NCBI RefSeq assembly: GCF_002812955.1
Contig: NZ_PFXK01000009.1
Span: 1-64,000 of the forward strand
Reading direction: 5' to 3'
From: Vibrio sp. HA2012
Lineage (GTDB): Bacteria > Pseudomonadota > Gammaproteobacteria > Enterobacterales > Vibrionaceae
Length of the DNA: 64,000 nucleotides
The notes below the pieces were generated by a model. That model ran no database searches. It was not told the origin of the DNA and saw only the letters and a list, made by a program, of their open reading frames with translations. Shown here one piece after another: positions 29,880 to 40,747 of the stretch; the first letter of the stretch is position 1; each line of letters begins with the position of its first letter. Position numbers and translations under genes: made by a program.

Positions 29880-30599
29880 ATGCATGAAAACTTTAAAATT
29901 TTAGTGGTTGATGATGATGTTCGTCTGCGTTCATTATTAGAACGTTATCTGTCCGAGCAGGGCTTTCAGGTGCGCAGTGTCGCGAACGGTGAACAAATGG
30001 ATCGGCTGCTCAAGCGGGAAAATTTTCACCTGATGGTGTTGGATTTGATGTTACCCGGAGAAGACGGGTTATCGATTTGTCGCCGTCTGCGTCGTGCAGA
30101 AAATAGCTTACCTATTCTTATGCTGACGGCGAAAGGTGATGAGATTGATCGTATTGTTGGGCTGGAAGTGGGAGCTGATGATTACTTGCCTAAGCCGTTC
30201 AATCCCAGAGAGCTTCTGGCTCGAATTAAAGCCGTGCTGCGTCGTCAGACTATCGAAGCCCCGGGGGCACCAAGTAGTCAGGAATCTCTGGTTGAATTTG
30301 GAGGATTCACGCTTAACCTTGGTACCCGGGAAATGTTTCGGGGTGAAGAGGTTCTGCCTCTTACTTCTGGTGAATTTGCGGTACTGAAAGCTCTTGTGAC
30401 CAACCCCAGAGAGCCGATGTCACGCGATAAGCTGATGAATATGGCCCGTGGGCGCGAGTATTCTGCAATGGAACGTTCCATTGATGTGCAGGTTTCCAGA
30501 TTACGACGGATGCTGGAGGAGGATCCTGGTCATCCGCGTTATATCCAGACAGTTTGGGGTCTTGGATATGTCTTTGTGCCGGATGGAAGGAAAAGCTGA
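29880..30599 (+). CDS. ompR: Osmolarity response regulator OmpR
   Basis: This 239-residue regulator is nearly colinear with E. coli OmpR: it starts [13 protein letters not shown], has the phospho-acceptor Asp55 ([12 protein letters not shown]), [18 protein letters not shown], and the C-terminal winged helix ([29 protein letters not shown]). It controls outer-membrane porin and envelope genes in response to osmolarity and pH. The envZ gene starts 2 nt after its stop. Confidence 0.97.
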   Translation: MHENFKILVVDDDVRLRSLLERYLSEQGFQVRSVANGEQMDRLLKRENFHLMVLDLMLPGEDGLSICRRLRRAENSLPILMLTAKGDEIDRIVGLEVGADDYLPKPFNPRELLARIKAVLRRQTIEAPGAPSSQESLVEFGGFTLNLGTREMFRGEEVLPLTSGEFAVLKALVTNPREPMSRDKLMNMARGREYSAMERSIDVQVSRLRRMLEEDPGHPRYIQTVWGLGYVFVPDGRKS

Positions 30600-30601
30600 G
30601 G

Positions 30602-31909
30602 GTGTTAAAACTCCGTCGTTCGCGAACTCAGACCATCCTGTTGCTTATTCTGGTTCTTGTTGCCAGTCAGGGTTTCGTTTTTTACGCGGTATTCCACTAT
30701 GCTTTGCTCCCCGGTCTGCAGCAGTTTAACCGTATTTTGGCCTATGAAGTTGATTTGATGCTGGATCAGGCGGAAGTTCAGGAACAAGCTTTGGCGCTTT
30801 CTCCTTCCTTGCAAAGACATTTGCTAAAGCAGTTGGGACTGACTTTACATCATAGTGATGAACCTTTGGCTGCCGAATTTGAACACGCGACTCAGATTGA
30901 TTTTCTCAGTGATGATATGAGCCGGGATCTGGGCACTCCGGCAGAAGTCCGGCTGATCCTGGGTCACGAAAGCTATGTACTCTGGATCCGAATTGAAGCT
31001 TTTCCGCATATGCTGTTGCGGATCCCATTGTCTGAATTACAAGAAGAGGATTTTGCCCCTCTGTTCTATAACAGTATTCTGATGGCGCTGCTCATTATCG
31101 GCTGTAGCTGGGTTTATATTCGCCTGCGCAACCGGCCGCTTATTGCACTGGAGCAGGCTGCATTGAAAGTTGGGCGCGGAGAAACACCATCTCCTCTGCC
31201 AGTGAGCGGAGCAACAGAAATCCGGGCAGTCACCAAGGCATTTAATCAGATGTCGAAAGGTATTCAGGCTCTGGAAGACGACAGAACACTTCTGATGGCG
31301 GGGGTGAGTCATGATCTGCGTACCCCTTTAACCCGCATTCGTCTTGCAACGGAAATGATGTCTCCGGAGGAAGGTTTTCTGGCCGAAAGTATTATTCAGG
31401 ATACGGAAGAGTGTAATGAAATTATCGGTCAGTTTATGGATTACCTGCGGCCGGCAGAACCGGATAAATATGAGCCGGTTAACCTGAACCGGATCGTTGA
31501 AGGAATCGTCAACTCCGAACAAACAGAGCAGGCGGTGCAGATGGAAGCTTTTCTTTATGATGAACTGAAACCATTTCCGGGAAATCCGGTAGCCATCCGG
31601 CGTGCCGTCACCAACTTGGTGATCAATGCGATACGCTATGGTCATGGTTGGGTATTACTCACTACCGGGCTGAGTGCTGATAAAAAACAGGTCTGGATTT
31701 GTGTGGAAGACAATGGTCCGGGGATTGACGCTGAGCAGTTAAATAAGCTGTTTGAACCCTTTGTCAGGGGGGATGCTGCCAGAGGCAGTGAAGGAACCGG
31801 GCTTGGGTTGGCCATTGTGAAGCGCATCGTTGTTCAGCATGGTGGTGCTGTTTCTGTTAATAACCGTTCTGAGGGAGGACTGAAAGTGCAGGTCAGTTTC
31901 CCTGTGTGA
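30602..31909 (+). CDS. envZ: Osmosensor histidine kinase EnvZ
   Basis: This 435-residue inner-membrane kinase/phosphatase partners OmpR. It has a first membrane helix ([20 protein letters not shown]), a periplasmic domain, a second helix ([15 protein letters not shown]), a HAMP linker ([18 protein letters not shown]), the phospho-acceptor His237 in [13 protein letters not shown], and the ATPase domain ([30 protein letters not shown]). The start is GTG 30602, directly after ompR; the upstream open frame lies inside ompR and is not used. Confidence 0.96.
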   Translation: MLKLRRSRTQTILLLILVLVASQGFVFYAVFHYALLPGLQQFNRILAYEVDLMLDQAEVQEQALALSPSLQRHLLKQLGLTLHHSDEPLAAEFEHATQIDFLSDDMSRDLGTPAEVRLILGHESYVLWIRIEAFPHMLLRIPLSELQEEDFAPLFYNSILMALLIIGCSWVYIRLRNRPLIALEQAALKVGRGETPSPLPVSGATEIRAVTKAFNQMSKGIQALEDDRTLLMAGVSHDLRTPLTRIRLATEMMSPEEGFLAESIIQDTEECNEIIGQFMDYLRPAEPDKYEPVNLNRIVEGIVNSEQTEQAVQMEAFLYDELKPFPGNPVAIRRAVTNLVINAIRYGHGWVLLTTGLSADKKQVWICVEDNGPGIDAEQLNKLFEPFVRGDAARGSEGTGLGLAIVKRIVVQHGGAVSVNNRSEGGLKVQVSFPV

Positions 31910-31922
31910 TCATCGGTTATTA

Positions 31923-34001
31923 TTAAGCTTTTGCGTATAGATCCCGTTCACCGAGCCAGCGTTGAATAATTGCCTGAGCATTGTCAGGATAACGCTCATG
32001 GACGTGACGGGCGAGGCGCTGCACTTCTGGGATCAGGCGCTGATCACGGATCAGATCGGCAATCTTAAAATCAGCCAGACCGGTCTGTTTGGTTCCCAGT
32101 AGTTCACCGGGTCCCCGGATCTCCAGATCTTTCTGGGCTATAACAAACCCATCACTGCTTTCCCTTAATACGCCAAGCCTTTTCTGGGCTGTTTTTGATA
32201 GAGGAGCATGATAAAGCAGTACACAGTGACTGGCTACGGAGCCCCGTCCGACCCGTCCGCGTAGCTGATGAAGCTGCGCCAGCCCCAGACGTTCCGGGTT
32301 TTCTATAATCATCAGACTGGCATTCGGTACATCAACTCCGACTTCAATTACCGTAGTTGCAACCAGCAGGTGCAGTTGGTTGTCCTTGAATTGCTGCATG
32401 ACGGTTTGTTTTTCATCCGGCTTCATCCTGCCATGTACCAGACCAATGTTCAGATCCGGCAACTGGCGTTGCAGTTCTTGTGCGGTATCTGCTGCTGCCT
32501 GAGCTTCCAGAACTTCTGATTCATCGATCAGGGTACAAACCCAATAGGCTTGTTTGTTCTCATTCAGGCAGGCATGGCGTACCCGTTGGATAATTTCATC
32601 CCGTTTACTGTCCGGAATAGCAACGGTGGTAACCGGTGTTCGTCCCGGAGGTAATTCATCAATGATCGATGTTTCTAGATCTGCATAGGCGGTCATTGCC
32701 AGTGTGCGGGGAATCGGAGTTGCTGTCATGATCAACTGATGAGGGAATGCTCCCTGAGCTTCTCCTTTTTCCCGTAATTTCAGGCGCTGGTGGACACCAA
32801 AACGGTGCTGTTCGTCAATAATGATTAGCGCCAGATGATGGAAATGTACCTGCTCCTGAAACAGAGCGTGGGTTCCGACAACCATCTGTGATTTACCTGA
32901 AGCAATGTTCTCCAGCTCGGCTTCGCGTGCTTTTCCTTTGAGTTTTCCAGCCAGCCATCCGGTGTTAATGCCTAAAGGCTTCAGCCAGCCGGAAAAGTTA
33001 ATTGCATGTTGTTCTGCCAATAGTTCTGTTGGAGCCATCAGTGCAACCTGATAACCGTGTTCTATGGCTCTTAGCGCTGCTAAAGCTGCGACCAGCGTTT
33101 TTCCAGAGCCGACATCACCCTGTACCAACCGCATCATAGGGTGAGGTTTGGCGAGATCGGTTTCAATCTCACGGACAACCCTGTTTTGGGCTGTAGTAGG
33201 AGAAAAGGGAAGCTGATGTAGCAACTGGTCTTTTAATCGATGGGTTGGTGCTAAAGGAAGAGCAGTATCCTGCTGGCCTTTACTGCGTACTGCCAGCATG
33301 GAGAGGTTCTGTGCCAGCAGCTCTTCCAGAATCAGGCGTTGCTGCGCTGGGTGCTGTCCCAGCTCGAACTCTTCCGGATGGATATTCGCAGGTGGCCTAT
33401 GGATGATATGCAGCGCCTGCCCCATGCTCATTTGATTCGGATAAAGTCCGTCTGGGAGTAACTCTTCTACCGCAGCGTTGTCCAGTAAAGCCAGTGCCTG
33501 GTCGGTAAGGTTGCGCAGGGTATTTTGGCGTAGACCTTCCGTTGTCGGATAGACGGGGGTAAGGGTTTGTTGTGTATCAGGTTTTTGAGTGGTGGTGAAA
33601 AACTGGTAGTCCGGGTGGATAATTTCCAACCCATAACTACCGCGCTTTATTTCTCCGTAGGCATAAACAATACGACCCTCAGTAAAGTTGTTCTTCATTC
33701 CTGCAGTGAAGTTAAAAAAGCGCAGGGTGAGAGTGCCATTACCATCACTTAGCTTAACGGTCAGCATCTTTTTCCGGCCGAAAACGGTATCTGTATTCAT
33801 GACTTTACCCTGTACCGCTCCCCAGAGTCCGGCATGTACTTTTGCCATGGGGTAAATTCGGGTGCGGTCTTCGTAACGCAGAGGAAGATGAAACAGTATG
33901 TCCTGAATGGTATGCAGTCCCACTTTGGCCAGTTTTTCTGCAACTTTGGCTCCTACACCGGATAAGGCGGTCACAGGAACAGCAGATAAGAGTTGGGACA
34001 T
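31923..34001 (-). CDS. recG: ATP-dependent DNA helicase RecG
   Basis: This 692-residue branch-migration helicase acts on stalled forks and recombination intermediates. An N-terminal wedge/OB domain (about 1-150) precedes the superfamily 2 motor with Walker A VQGDVGSGKT, DEQHRFG (DEQH box), MTATPIPRTLAM, and motif VI QLRGRVGRG. Length matches E. coli RecG (693). It is the last gene of the minus-strand order spoT-trmH-recG and starts 71 bp after trmH. Confidence 0.97.
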   Translation of the reverse strand: MSQLLSAVPVTALSGVGAKVAEKLAKVGLHTIQDILFHLPLRYEDRTRIYPMAKVHAGLWGAVQGKVMNTDTVFGRKKMLTVKLSDGNGTLTLRFFNFTAGMKNNFTEGRIVYAYGEIKRGSYGLEIIHPDYQFFTTTQKPDTQQTLTPVYPTTEGLRQNTLRNLTDQALALLDNAAVEELLPDGLYPNQMSMGQALHIIHRPPANIHPEEFELGQHPAQQRLILEELLAQNLSMLAVRSKGQQDTALPLAPTHRLKDQLLHQLPFSPTTAQNRVVREIETDLAKPHPMMRLVQGDVGSGKTLVAALAALRAIEHGYQVALMAPTELLAEQHAINFSGWLKPLGINTGWLAGKLKGKAREAELENIASGKSQMVVGTHALFQEQVHFHHLALIIIDEQHRFGVHQRLKLREKGEAQGAFPHQLIMTATPIPRTLAMTAYADLETSIIDELPPGRTPVTTVAIPDSKRDEIIQRVRHACLNENKQAYWVCTLIDESEVLEAQAAADTAQELQRQLPDLNIGLVHGRMKPDEKQTVMQQFKDNQLHLLVATTVIEVGVDVPNASLMIIENPERLGLAQLHQLRGRVGRGSVASHCVLLYHAPLSKTAQKRLGVLRESSDGFVIAQKDLEIRGPGELLGTKQTGLADFKIADLIRDQRLIPEVQRLARHVHERYPDNAQAIIQRWLGERDLYAKA

Positions 34002-34072
34002 GGGGGCTCTCTCTATATATAAAATCGTCAGTGCTTTCGCAGGGATGACGAATTTATTCTTTTTTCACACTA

Positions 34073-34759
34073 TCACTTACGCTGCATTTCTTCCCACCAT
34101 TGAAGGTCAGCAATGATTTGGCCTTCATTATCCAGCGGTGGATAGGGTAGCCCTTTACGCTTGGCGACATTTGCCAGTACAGGGTGTCCGCGTTCAAAAA
34201 GAATACGTCGGATGGTTTCTTCAGGCAAGGCAGATACCGGATTATCGTACATACCTGCGAGCTGCCTCTGTCTCTGCGCTTCAAACAGGATCAGTGCGCT
34301 GGCAACAGAGACATTCAGTGATTGCACCATGCCGACCATCGGGATAACGATATCCTGGTCCGCCAGTTGCAGTGCAGTACCGGTAATACCGTGCTTTTCT
34401 CCGCCAAGAATAATCGCTGTCGGTCTGGTGTAGTCAATATCGCGAAAATCTACGGCTGTATCGGAGAGGTTGGTAGCCAGTATCTGCATCCCCTGTTTTT
34501 TCAGGGCAGAAATCGCCAGTTCTGTCGTCGCATGGGTATCCACTTCTACCCAGTTCCGGGCTCCTGCTGAGGTATGTACAAGGGTTCGCATTTTCTCGTC
34601 CGGCCAGACGGCATGGATTTTATGCAACCCAACAGCATCGGCGGTACGAATAACGGCTGATACATTGTTGGGTTTATGTACTTCTTCCAGACACAGCGTC
34701 AGATCGGGCTGACGTGCTTTCAGTACAGTCTGAATACGCTGATAACGTTCTGAATTCAT
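34073..34759 (-). CDS. trmH: tRNA (guanosine-18-2'-O)-methyltransferase TrmH
   Basis: This 228-residue SPOUT-class enzyme 2'-O-methylates G18 in the tRNA D-loop. Motif 1 is EEVHKPNNVSAVIRTADAVG, motif 2 is AIILGGEKHGIT, and motif 3 is VIPMVGMVQSLNVSVASALILFE, which form the trefoil knot. Its start lies 1 nt after the spoT stop, as in the conserved spoT-trmH-recG operon. Confidence 0.96.
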   Translation of the reverse strand: MNSERYQRIQTVLKARQPDLTLCLEEVHKPNNVSAVIRTADAVGLHKIHAVWPDEKMRTLVHTSAGARNWVEVDTHATTELAISALKKQGMQILATNLSDTAVDFRDIDYTRPTAIILGGEKHGITGTALQLADQDIVIPMVGMVQSLNVSVASALILFEAQRQRQLAGMYDNPVSALPEETIRRILFERGHPVLANVAKRKGLPYPPLDNEGQIIADLQWWEEMQRK

Positions 34760-34760
34760 T

Positions 34761-36881
34761 TTATTTATTTCGTCGGCGGACTTTAAGTACCTGAGGCATG
34801 ACGCGGATTTTTTTCATTATTCCGGCCAGATGCACCCGGTCTTTGGTGGTCAGAGCAACCGCAACGGTATACAGACGCCCGTCTTTTTCTTCAGTTGCAA
34901 TACCGTGAATATTCGAACCGGTTCGCGAAATGACATTCGTCAGTGCAGCCAGTGCCCCTTGCTGGTTATGCATATCAATCTTCAGTTCCGATATAAACTC
35001 ATGATCATGTTCATCTGACCATTCGACATTCATATATTTATCCGGTTCTTTTTGATAGCCACGAATGTTTGGACAGCTTTCTCGGTGAACTACCAGTCCA
35101 CGACCGGGAGAGACATGAGCGATAACGTGATCGCCCGGAATCGGGTAGCAGCACTTAGCGTATGTCAGAAGAATACCATCAGCTCCTTTGATCGAGAGTT
35201 TTTGTTCGGATGTTCTGCTGACTGAACTGGTTTCAGTCAGTTCACCAGTATCACCCAGCAGGCGTCTGGCGATAACAATACTCATCAGTTCACCCAGACC
35301 GATTGCTGCCAGCAGATCATCAACTGACTTCATCCGTAATCCGTCCAGAACTTTGGTGACATTTTCCGGATAGATGGTATCGATAGAATGGCGCCCAAGA
35401 GCGTGATTTAACAGACGTCGGCCAAGTGCTACAGACTCTTCACGTCGCATGGTTTTCAGCACCTGACGGATCTTAGTCCGGGCTCGGGAGGTAACCACAT
35501 AGTTCAGCCATGCTGCGTTCGGTCTGGCTCCTGGTGCACTGATAATTTCAATAGCTTGACCGTTTTTCAGTGACTTACTCAAAGGATAAGGCTGGCGATC
35601 CACTCTTGCTCCTACACAGGAGTTCCCGATATCGGTATGCACGGCGTAGGCAAAATCGACAGGAGTTGCCCCGGCCGGAAGTTCGACAATCCTGCCTTTT
35701 GGAGTAAAGACAAAAATCTCATCCGGGAACAGATCGGATTTTACGTTTTCGATAAATTCGAATGAGTTGCCGGCACTCTGCTGTAGTTCCAGCAGGCTTT
35801 GCATCCAGCGTTGTGCTTTAATCTGAGCGGTTGTCCCGGTTGTATCACTGCCGGATTTATAAGACCAGTGTGCAGCAACACCTTTATCTGCCATCTGATC
35901 CATATCTTCAGTCCGGATCTGGACTTCAACCGGAACTCCGTGAGGACCGACCATAGAAGTATGTAATGATTGGTAGCCGTTGGCTTTGGGTACGGCAATG
36001 TAATCTTTCATACGACCCGGACGTGGTTTATACAGACTGTGTACCTGACCCAGAACTCGATAGCAGGTATCAGCAGTATCGACGATCACCCTGAAAGCAT
36101 AGATATCCATAATGGTATGGAAACGCTGCTCTTTACCACGCATCTTGTTGTAAATGGAATAGAGGTTTTTTTCCCGTCCCAGAACCCGGGCTTTTAGTCC
36201 GGCGTCTTCAAGTCGTCCTTCTATCTCAGAATGGATGCGCTGAATCATCTCTTTACGGTTACCGCGGGCAGAACGAACCACCTCTTTCAGCACCCGATAA
36301 CGGTTAGGGTAAAGGGCTTCAAACCCCAGTTCTTCCAGCTCAGTTTTTATATTATGGATACCCAGACGGTGTGCCAGTGGAGAATAGATTTCCAGAGTTT
36401 CCCTGGCAATTCGGCGGCGTTTATCCGGACGCAGTGCACCCAGCGTACGCATATTATGGGTACGGTCAGACAATTTGATCAGGATAACCCGGATATCCTG
36501 TACCATTGCCAGAACCATTTTACGGAAGTTTTCTGCCTGAGCTTCTTTCCTGTCCCGGAATTTCAGCTTATCCAGCTTAGAGACTCCGTCAACCAGCTCT
36601 GCGACAGTATCGCCAAACTGATTAGCAAGATCTTCCTTGGACACTTCAGTATCTTCGATAACATCATGCAGTAGTGCTGCCATTAAGGTTTCATGGTCAA
36701 GACGCATTTCAGCCAGAATTCGTGCTACGGCGACTGGATGGATGATATACGGTTCACCACTTGAACGGGTTTGCCCTTCGTGAGCATTTTTTGCTACCAC
36801 GTAAGATTGACGCAGAGCCTCTAACTGAGGCTCTGTGAGATATTCCTGGGCAACGTCCCTGAGACTATCGAATAGATACAA
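34761..36881 (-). CDS. spoT: Bifunctional (p)ppGpp synthetase/hydrolase SpoT
   Basis: This 706-residue protein has an N-terminal HD hydrolase domain (THPVAVARILAEM-like region, LLHDVIEDT), the synthetase domain (about 235-345; YAFRVIVDTADTCYRVLG, YKPRPGRMKDYIAVPK), TGS (about 385-450; FVFTPKGRIVELPAGATPVDFAYAVH) and a C-terminal ACT domain. It sets alarmone levels under starvation for carbon, iron or fatty acids. The frame is open upstream to 36977, but that part overlaps rpoZ; the family start corresponds to TTG 36881 (Met-Tyr-Leu-Phe-Asp), 22 bp after rpoZ with an AGGGA site. Confidence 0.95.
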   Translation of the reverse strand: MYLFDSLRDVAQEYLTEPQLEALRQSYVVAKNAHEGQTRSSGEPYIIHPVAVARILAEMRLDHETLMAALLHDVIEDTEVSKEDLANQFGDTVAELVDGVSKLDKLKFRDRKEAQAENFRKMVLAMVQDIRVILIKLSDRTHNMRTLGALRPDKRRRIARETLEIYSPLAHRLGIHNIKTELEELGFEALYPNRYRVLKEVVRSARGNRKEMIQRIHSEIEGRLEDAGLKARVLGREKNLYSIYNKMRGKEQRFHTIMDIYAFRVIVDTADTCYRVLGQVHSLYKPRPGRMKDYIAVPKANGYQSLHTSMVGPHGVPVEVQIRTEDMDQMADKGVAAHWSYKSGSDTTGTTAQIKAQRWMQSLLELQQSAGNSFEFIENVKSDLFPDEIFVFTPKGRIVELPAGATPVDFAYAVHTDIGNSCVGARVDRQPYPLSKSLKNGQAIEIISAPGARPNAAWLNYVVTSRARTKIRQVLKTMRREESVALGRRLLNHALGRHSIDTIYPENVTKVLDGLRMKSVDDLLAAIGLGELMSIVIARRLLGDTGELTETSSVSRTSEQKLSIKGADGILLTYAKCCYPIPGDHVIAHVSPGRGLVVHRESCPNIRGYQKEPDKYMNVEWSDEHDHEFISELKIDMHNQQGALAALTNVISRTGSNIHGIATEEKDGRLYTVAVALTTKDRVHLAGIMKKIRVMPQVLKVRRRNK

Positions 36882-36903
36882 ATTTCTGTCCCTGAAACCG
36901 GAA

Positions 36904-37176
36904 TTAACGGTTGTGAGCGATACTGCTGACAGCGGCCAGTTCAGCAGCTTCTTGTTCTTGCTGCTCCTGACGTTCACGTGCGTCCAGCACTTCTTTGTTG
37001 ATCAAACCTTCTTCGATTTCGCGCAGAGCGATAACCGTTGGCTTATCATTCTCTTCCGGCACTAGTGAATCTTTGCCGCCAGTTTGCATTTGACGTGCGC
37101 GGCGAGCCGCAATAAGAACAAGGTCGAAACGGTTGCCAACTTTTTCAACAGCATCTTGAACAGTTACGCGTGCCAT
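36904..37176 (-). CDS. rpoZ: RNA polymerase omega subunit
   Basis: This 90-residue protein starts [20 protein letters not shown] and contains [13 protein letters not shown], the omega signature. Omega helps fold and assemble the beta' subunit and forms part of a ppGpp-binding site, which fits its conserved position upstream of spoT. It is followed closely by spoT and preceded by gmk. Confidence 0.98.
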   Translation of the reverse strand: MARVTVQDAVEKVGNRFDLVLIAARRARQMQTGGKDSLVPEENDKPTVIALREIEEGLINKEVLDARERQEQQEQEAAELAAVSSIAHNR

Positions 37177-37263
37177 GAGGACTCCAAATTAATTAAATAA
37201 AATTTAAACGACGGGAAATTATACAAGCTGAACCGGCAAAGATAAACATATCCCCGGCTTTTA

Positions 37264-37896
<633 letters not shown>

Positions 37897-38112
37897 CTAC
37901 TCAGAAAAAGAGTGAAATATCTGATAATCAGAATAGTACTGTTATCTGTTTCAGTTCGCTACAGGCAGCGAAAAAAAGGGAGACGAAGATTAGCACGATA
38001 CGGGGTTGTTTAACAACTGTTCGTATTAGTTTGTTTGATAAAGTTAGAACGGGAAGTATTAGATTTTTATGGTATATGAAGGTTACATGTTTTATTTTTC
38101 ATATGTACTAAT

Positions 38113-38155
38113 ATTACATTAGTGTTAATATACTAAAATAACACAATAATGTTAA
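38113..38155 (+). promoter_or_regulatory. Imperfect palindrome upstream of the yrbL-like gene
   Basis: ATTACATTAGTGTTA and TAACACAATAATGTTAA form an imperfect inverted repeat around an AT-rich centre, 12 bp before the ATG. It could be an operator or part of the promoter (TATACT at 38129 resembles a -10). Function is inferred from position only. Confidence 0.35.
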
Positions 38156-38167
38156 TAGGTTGTTAAT

Positions 38168-38725
38168 ATGCATATTCGGTTAGAAGATAAGTTTCACCTT
38201 GCATCTGGTGGTGCCAGAGATGTTTATTTTCATCCTGAAAATGAAAGACTTTGTATAAAAATACAAAGAGTAAATGGAACTCAAAATCTGAATGAAGAGT
38301 TTTTTTATAAAAAACAAAGAGAAGGTATAAATATACTTCCCAAGTATATTGGAAATATCAAGACCAATTTAGGAGTTGGTCTTGTAGTTGAGCTAATTAG
38401 AGATTTTGATGGGGAAGTATCTAAACCATTGAGCTATTATATAAATAACAATATTATTACTCTTGATGCAGCAAAAAGTTATATTCAGGAAATAGCCAAT
38501 GAGGTGATTGATAAGAAAATTTTGCTTCATGATGGTGGATTGCAAAATATTCTTTTGAAAAAAACAGGAAAAGATTTATTTCAGCCGATGCTTGTTGATG
38601 GATTTGGTGCCAAAAATAATAGCCTTAAATATATGTTAAGAACAATGTTACCTATATTATCTGTGAAGAAAAGTAAAAAACAGATAAAAATAATGATGAA
38701 TGATAAGTGCTTTAGGGATGTCTAA
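38168..38725 (+). CDS. YrbL-family kinase-like protein
   Basis: This 185-residue protein resembles E. coli YrbL, a PhoP-regulated member of the protein-kinase-like fold. It shows HLASGGARDVYFHPENERLCIKI (Gly-rich loop and the putative ATP-binding Lys), LVVELIRDFDG, and a catalytic-loop-like LLHDGGLQNILL. The usual HxDxxxxN catalytic Asp is shifted (LHDGGLQN), so activity is uncertain. YrbL-like genes are often found in LPS or capsule gene sets. The gene is clearly more AT-rich than the flanking core genes, which points to recent transfer. No operon partner. Confidence 0.8.
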   Translation: MHIRLEDKFHLASGGARDVYFHPENERLCIKIQRVNGTQNLNEEFFYKKQREGINILPKYIGNIKTNLGVGLVVELIRDFDGEVSKPLSYYINNNIITLDAAKSYIQEIANEVIDKKILLHDGGLQNILLKKTGKDLFQPMLVDGFGAKNNSLKYMLRTMLPILSVKKSKKQIKIMMNDKCFRDV

Positions 38726-38819
38726 TTATCATTAAATATGATTTATTTCGTTAGAATGTTGAATAATAACGGATATATAATCTAATCGTATTATTTAACC
38801 TTTTGATAGGATTGAGCCA

Positions 38820-38945
38820 CTACCGATTTTTTCTTGAATAGTTTTTAATGCTAACGCCTAAGCGTTGTGCAGTATCAGCATCAGCATATTCGTGGACAGT
38901 TATTTGATTAATAGCTTCTTGCTTAAATTCGGTTACATAGGCTCT
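38820..38945 (-). pseudogene. IS3-family OrfA transposase remnant
   Basis: Reading the minus strand gives RAYVTEFKQEAINQIT, then ADTAQRLGVSIKN, then a stop after about 40 codons. This matches the N-terminal helix-turn-helix of IS3-type OrfA proteins (YTxEFKxEAVxL...VAxxLGVS). There is no intact start, no OrfB and no terminal repeat, so it is a small relic. Confidence 0.7.
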
Positions 38946-38986
38946 AGTTCATTTATAGGGAGTTTTCTGGTTTGAGCTTCTAGTGG

Positions 38987-39015
38987 AAAGCCCACCTTGT
39001 CTCGGTGGGCTTTTA
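38987..39015. terminator. Terminator downstream of the dipeptidase gene / IS remnant
   Basis: AAAGCCCACC / GGTGGGCTTT around the loop TTGTCTC with T-run on the plus strand (TTTTATTTT) and, on the minus strand, stem ending in TTTCC. It lies 27 bp after the stop of the minus-strand dipeptidase gene and would best stop plus-strand transcripts. Confidence 0.75.
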
Positions 39016-39040
39016 TTTTCTAACGGTTACGACACTGCCC

Positions 39041-40513
39041 TCACAAACTCATGATCTTTTTGAACTCTTCTTCAGAGTATTTTTTCTCAGTGCTCTTAGT
39101 TAAGTCAGTCATCATTTTGTAACGGATGTCCGTTGCCATGTTTAACGTACGCTTAAGCTGTCCGTAAGAATAGTCCGCGGCCATATCTAGTGCGGCTTGT
39201 TTATCCTCTTTGTACATCGTCGCTAGTGTTTTATCTAAACTCGCGACTTGCTTATACAAGCGTGTTTCTTCCTTATCCCAAGTGTCCTTAAGTAGGGGTA
39301 GATACTTGTCTGGATTAGCCGCTGCTAATGCGGTTAAGCTTCGGAACTGCCAGTATGCAGAGTCATCGCTGTAGGTATCATCGCCAATTTGGTACGTTTT
39401 TGGATAGTCGGTCAACGTAGAGTAAAGCGGCACAAGTACAGACTCAGGGAGTACACCAAAGCTTTGCCAGATAACGCCCTGAAGTTCTTTCGGCATTTGC
39501 TCTCTTAGCTGGATAATATGCGATTCTAACTGACGTTCCACTCGGATTGGGCGCTTGCTCTTTCCTTCCAAAGCGGTGCCTTTGTAGGTTGCACTCAGTA
39601 ACTCTGCGACATCTTCAACTGAGATTTTTTCGTCTGGCTCCATAAACAGTGGGTATTGAGCCATGCGGCTTTGCTGATGTTTTGAAGGCGTTAGCATCTT
39701 TTGTCCTAACCATTCTCGGTCGATATTGTACTCATCGCCAACGACACCAAACGCTTTTGCGAAGTTAAATGACTTCTTGTCAGTTTTGTCGAGTAACTTG
39801 TTATCAACAACAAACTCAAACATGTCTTTTGAGTGCAGGACATCTTTACTAGATAAATCCACACCATGAACACGTAAGCCGTTAGCAATCATTGCGTAGC
39901 TATCATCAGGTACTTTTACTGCGATCCAATGGTGACCTGAACCGATCTCAAACAGCCAAGCTTCATTGATATCGGCAATGTACAGGCTGTTTCCTTCACC
40001 AGCACCATAGGTTTCAATGTAGTTGCCAAGCAGTTCAACCGCTTGCTTAGCACTGGTAGCTTGAGGGAGAAGTAGGGTAGGAATGATTGCTTCGATTACG
40101 CCATTTTCGACCAGAGGATCGACTTTTGCGACTTTCTCGTTGATCTCTGCGCTGGTTGTCGCCGAAATAGCGACATTGTGCTCATTGATGCCGCGTTCTT
40201 CGTAAAACTTACCGTCACTATCGACGGTTTTTGCATCCCAATCTGGTATTGCTGAGTAGGCGAAGAAGTGTTTAGGCATAGGGACAACAAGTCCGTTACC
40301 TAGCTTCCAATCTTCCTCTTCGTTGTCCTGTGCTGGACGATACTCTAGATACTTGTTCCAGTTATTGATACTAAAGTCTTCGTTGCGGGCAATCATAATA
40401 CTGCCGTCGGTTGACGCTCCTTTACCGACTATGATTCCGGTACAAGCGAGTGCGTTTCCACTTAGCGCAACGGCCACTGTGCTGGCTAAAAAAGTTACAG
40501 ACCAAGTTTTCAT
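39041..40513 (-). CDS. Secreted C69-family dipeptidase
   Basis: This 490-residue protein has a signal peptide (MKTWSVTFLASTVAVALSG...ALA) whose cleavage exposes a cysteine (CTGIIVGKGAS), the nucleophile of N-terminal-nucleophile hydrolases of peptidase family C69. The body shows ARNEDF, NEHNVAISATTSAEI and GEGNSLYIADINEAW, as in bacterial dipeptidase PepD-A-like proteins. It probably cleaves dipeptides outside the cytoplasm. ATG 40513 is chosen over the upstream frame because GGAG lies 8 nt before it. It stands alone within the accessory segment. Confidence 0.88.
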   Translation of the reverse strand: MKTWSVTFLASTVAVALSGNALACTGIIVGKGASTDGSIMIARNEDFSINNWNKYLEYRPAQDNEEEDWKLGNGLVVPMPKHFFAYSAIPDWDAKTVDSDGKFYEERGINEHNVAISATTSAEINEKVAKVDPLVENGVIEAIIPTLLLPQATSAKQAVELLGNYIETYGAGEGNSLYIADINEAWLFEIGSGHHWIAVKVPDDSYAMIANGLRVHGVDLSSKDVLHSKDMFEFVVDNKLLDKTDKKSFNFAKAFGVVGDEYNIDREWLGQKMLTPSKHQQSRMAQYPLFMEPDEKISVEDVAELLSATYKGTALEGKSKRPIRVERQLESHIIQLREQMPKELQGVIWQSFGVLPESVLVPLYSTLTDYPKTYQIGDDTYSDDSAYWQFRSLTALAAANPDKYLPLLKDTWDKEETRLYKQVASLDKTLATMYKEDKQAALDMAADYSYGQLKRTLNMATDIRYKMMTDLTKSTEKKYSEEEFKKIMSL

Positions 40514-40747
40514 CTTTATTCTCCGCATATCAAATGTGAAAGAACCGAAGTTCATGTCCGTTGTATTTGCAGCATTTATTGTTGTTATCTCTACCGGGTT
40601 AGCTGGTTCCCAAGGGTAAGATAAGGAATATTGAGAGCCAAACTCGAGTAGTGGTATTCATCAGAATGTTGTATTTGGAGTGTAACTGCCAAGAAGAACA
40701 AATATTCGTCAATTGATCACATAAATAGCATTCGTTTTTATGAATAA

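Noticed and set aside
36882-36977. Longer N-terminus for SpoT beginning at 36977
   Set aside because: These codons lie entirely within or next to rpoZ on the same strand and do not match the SpoT family; TTG 36881 gives the conserved start.
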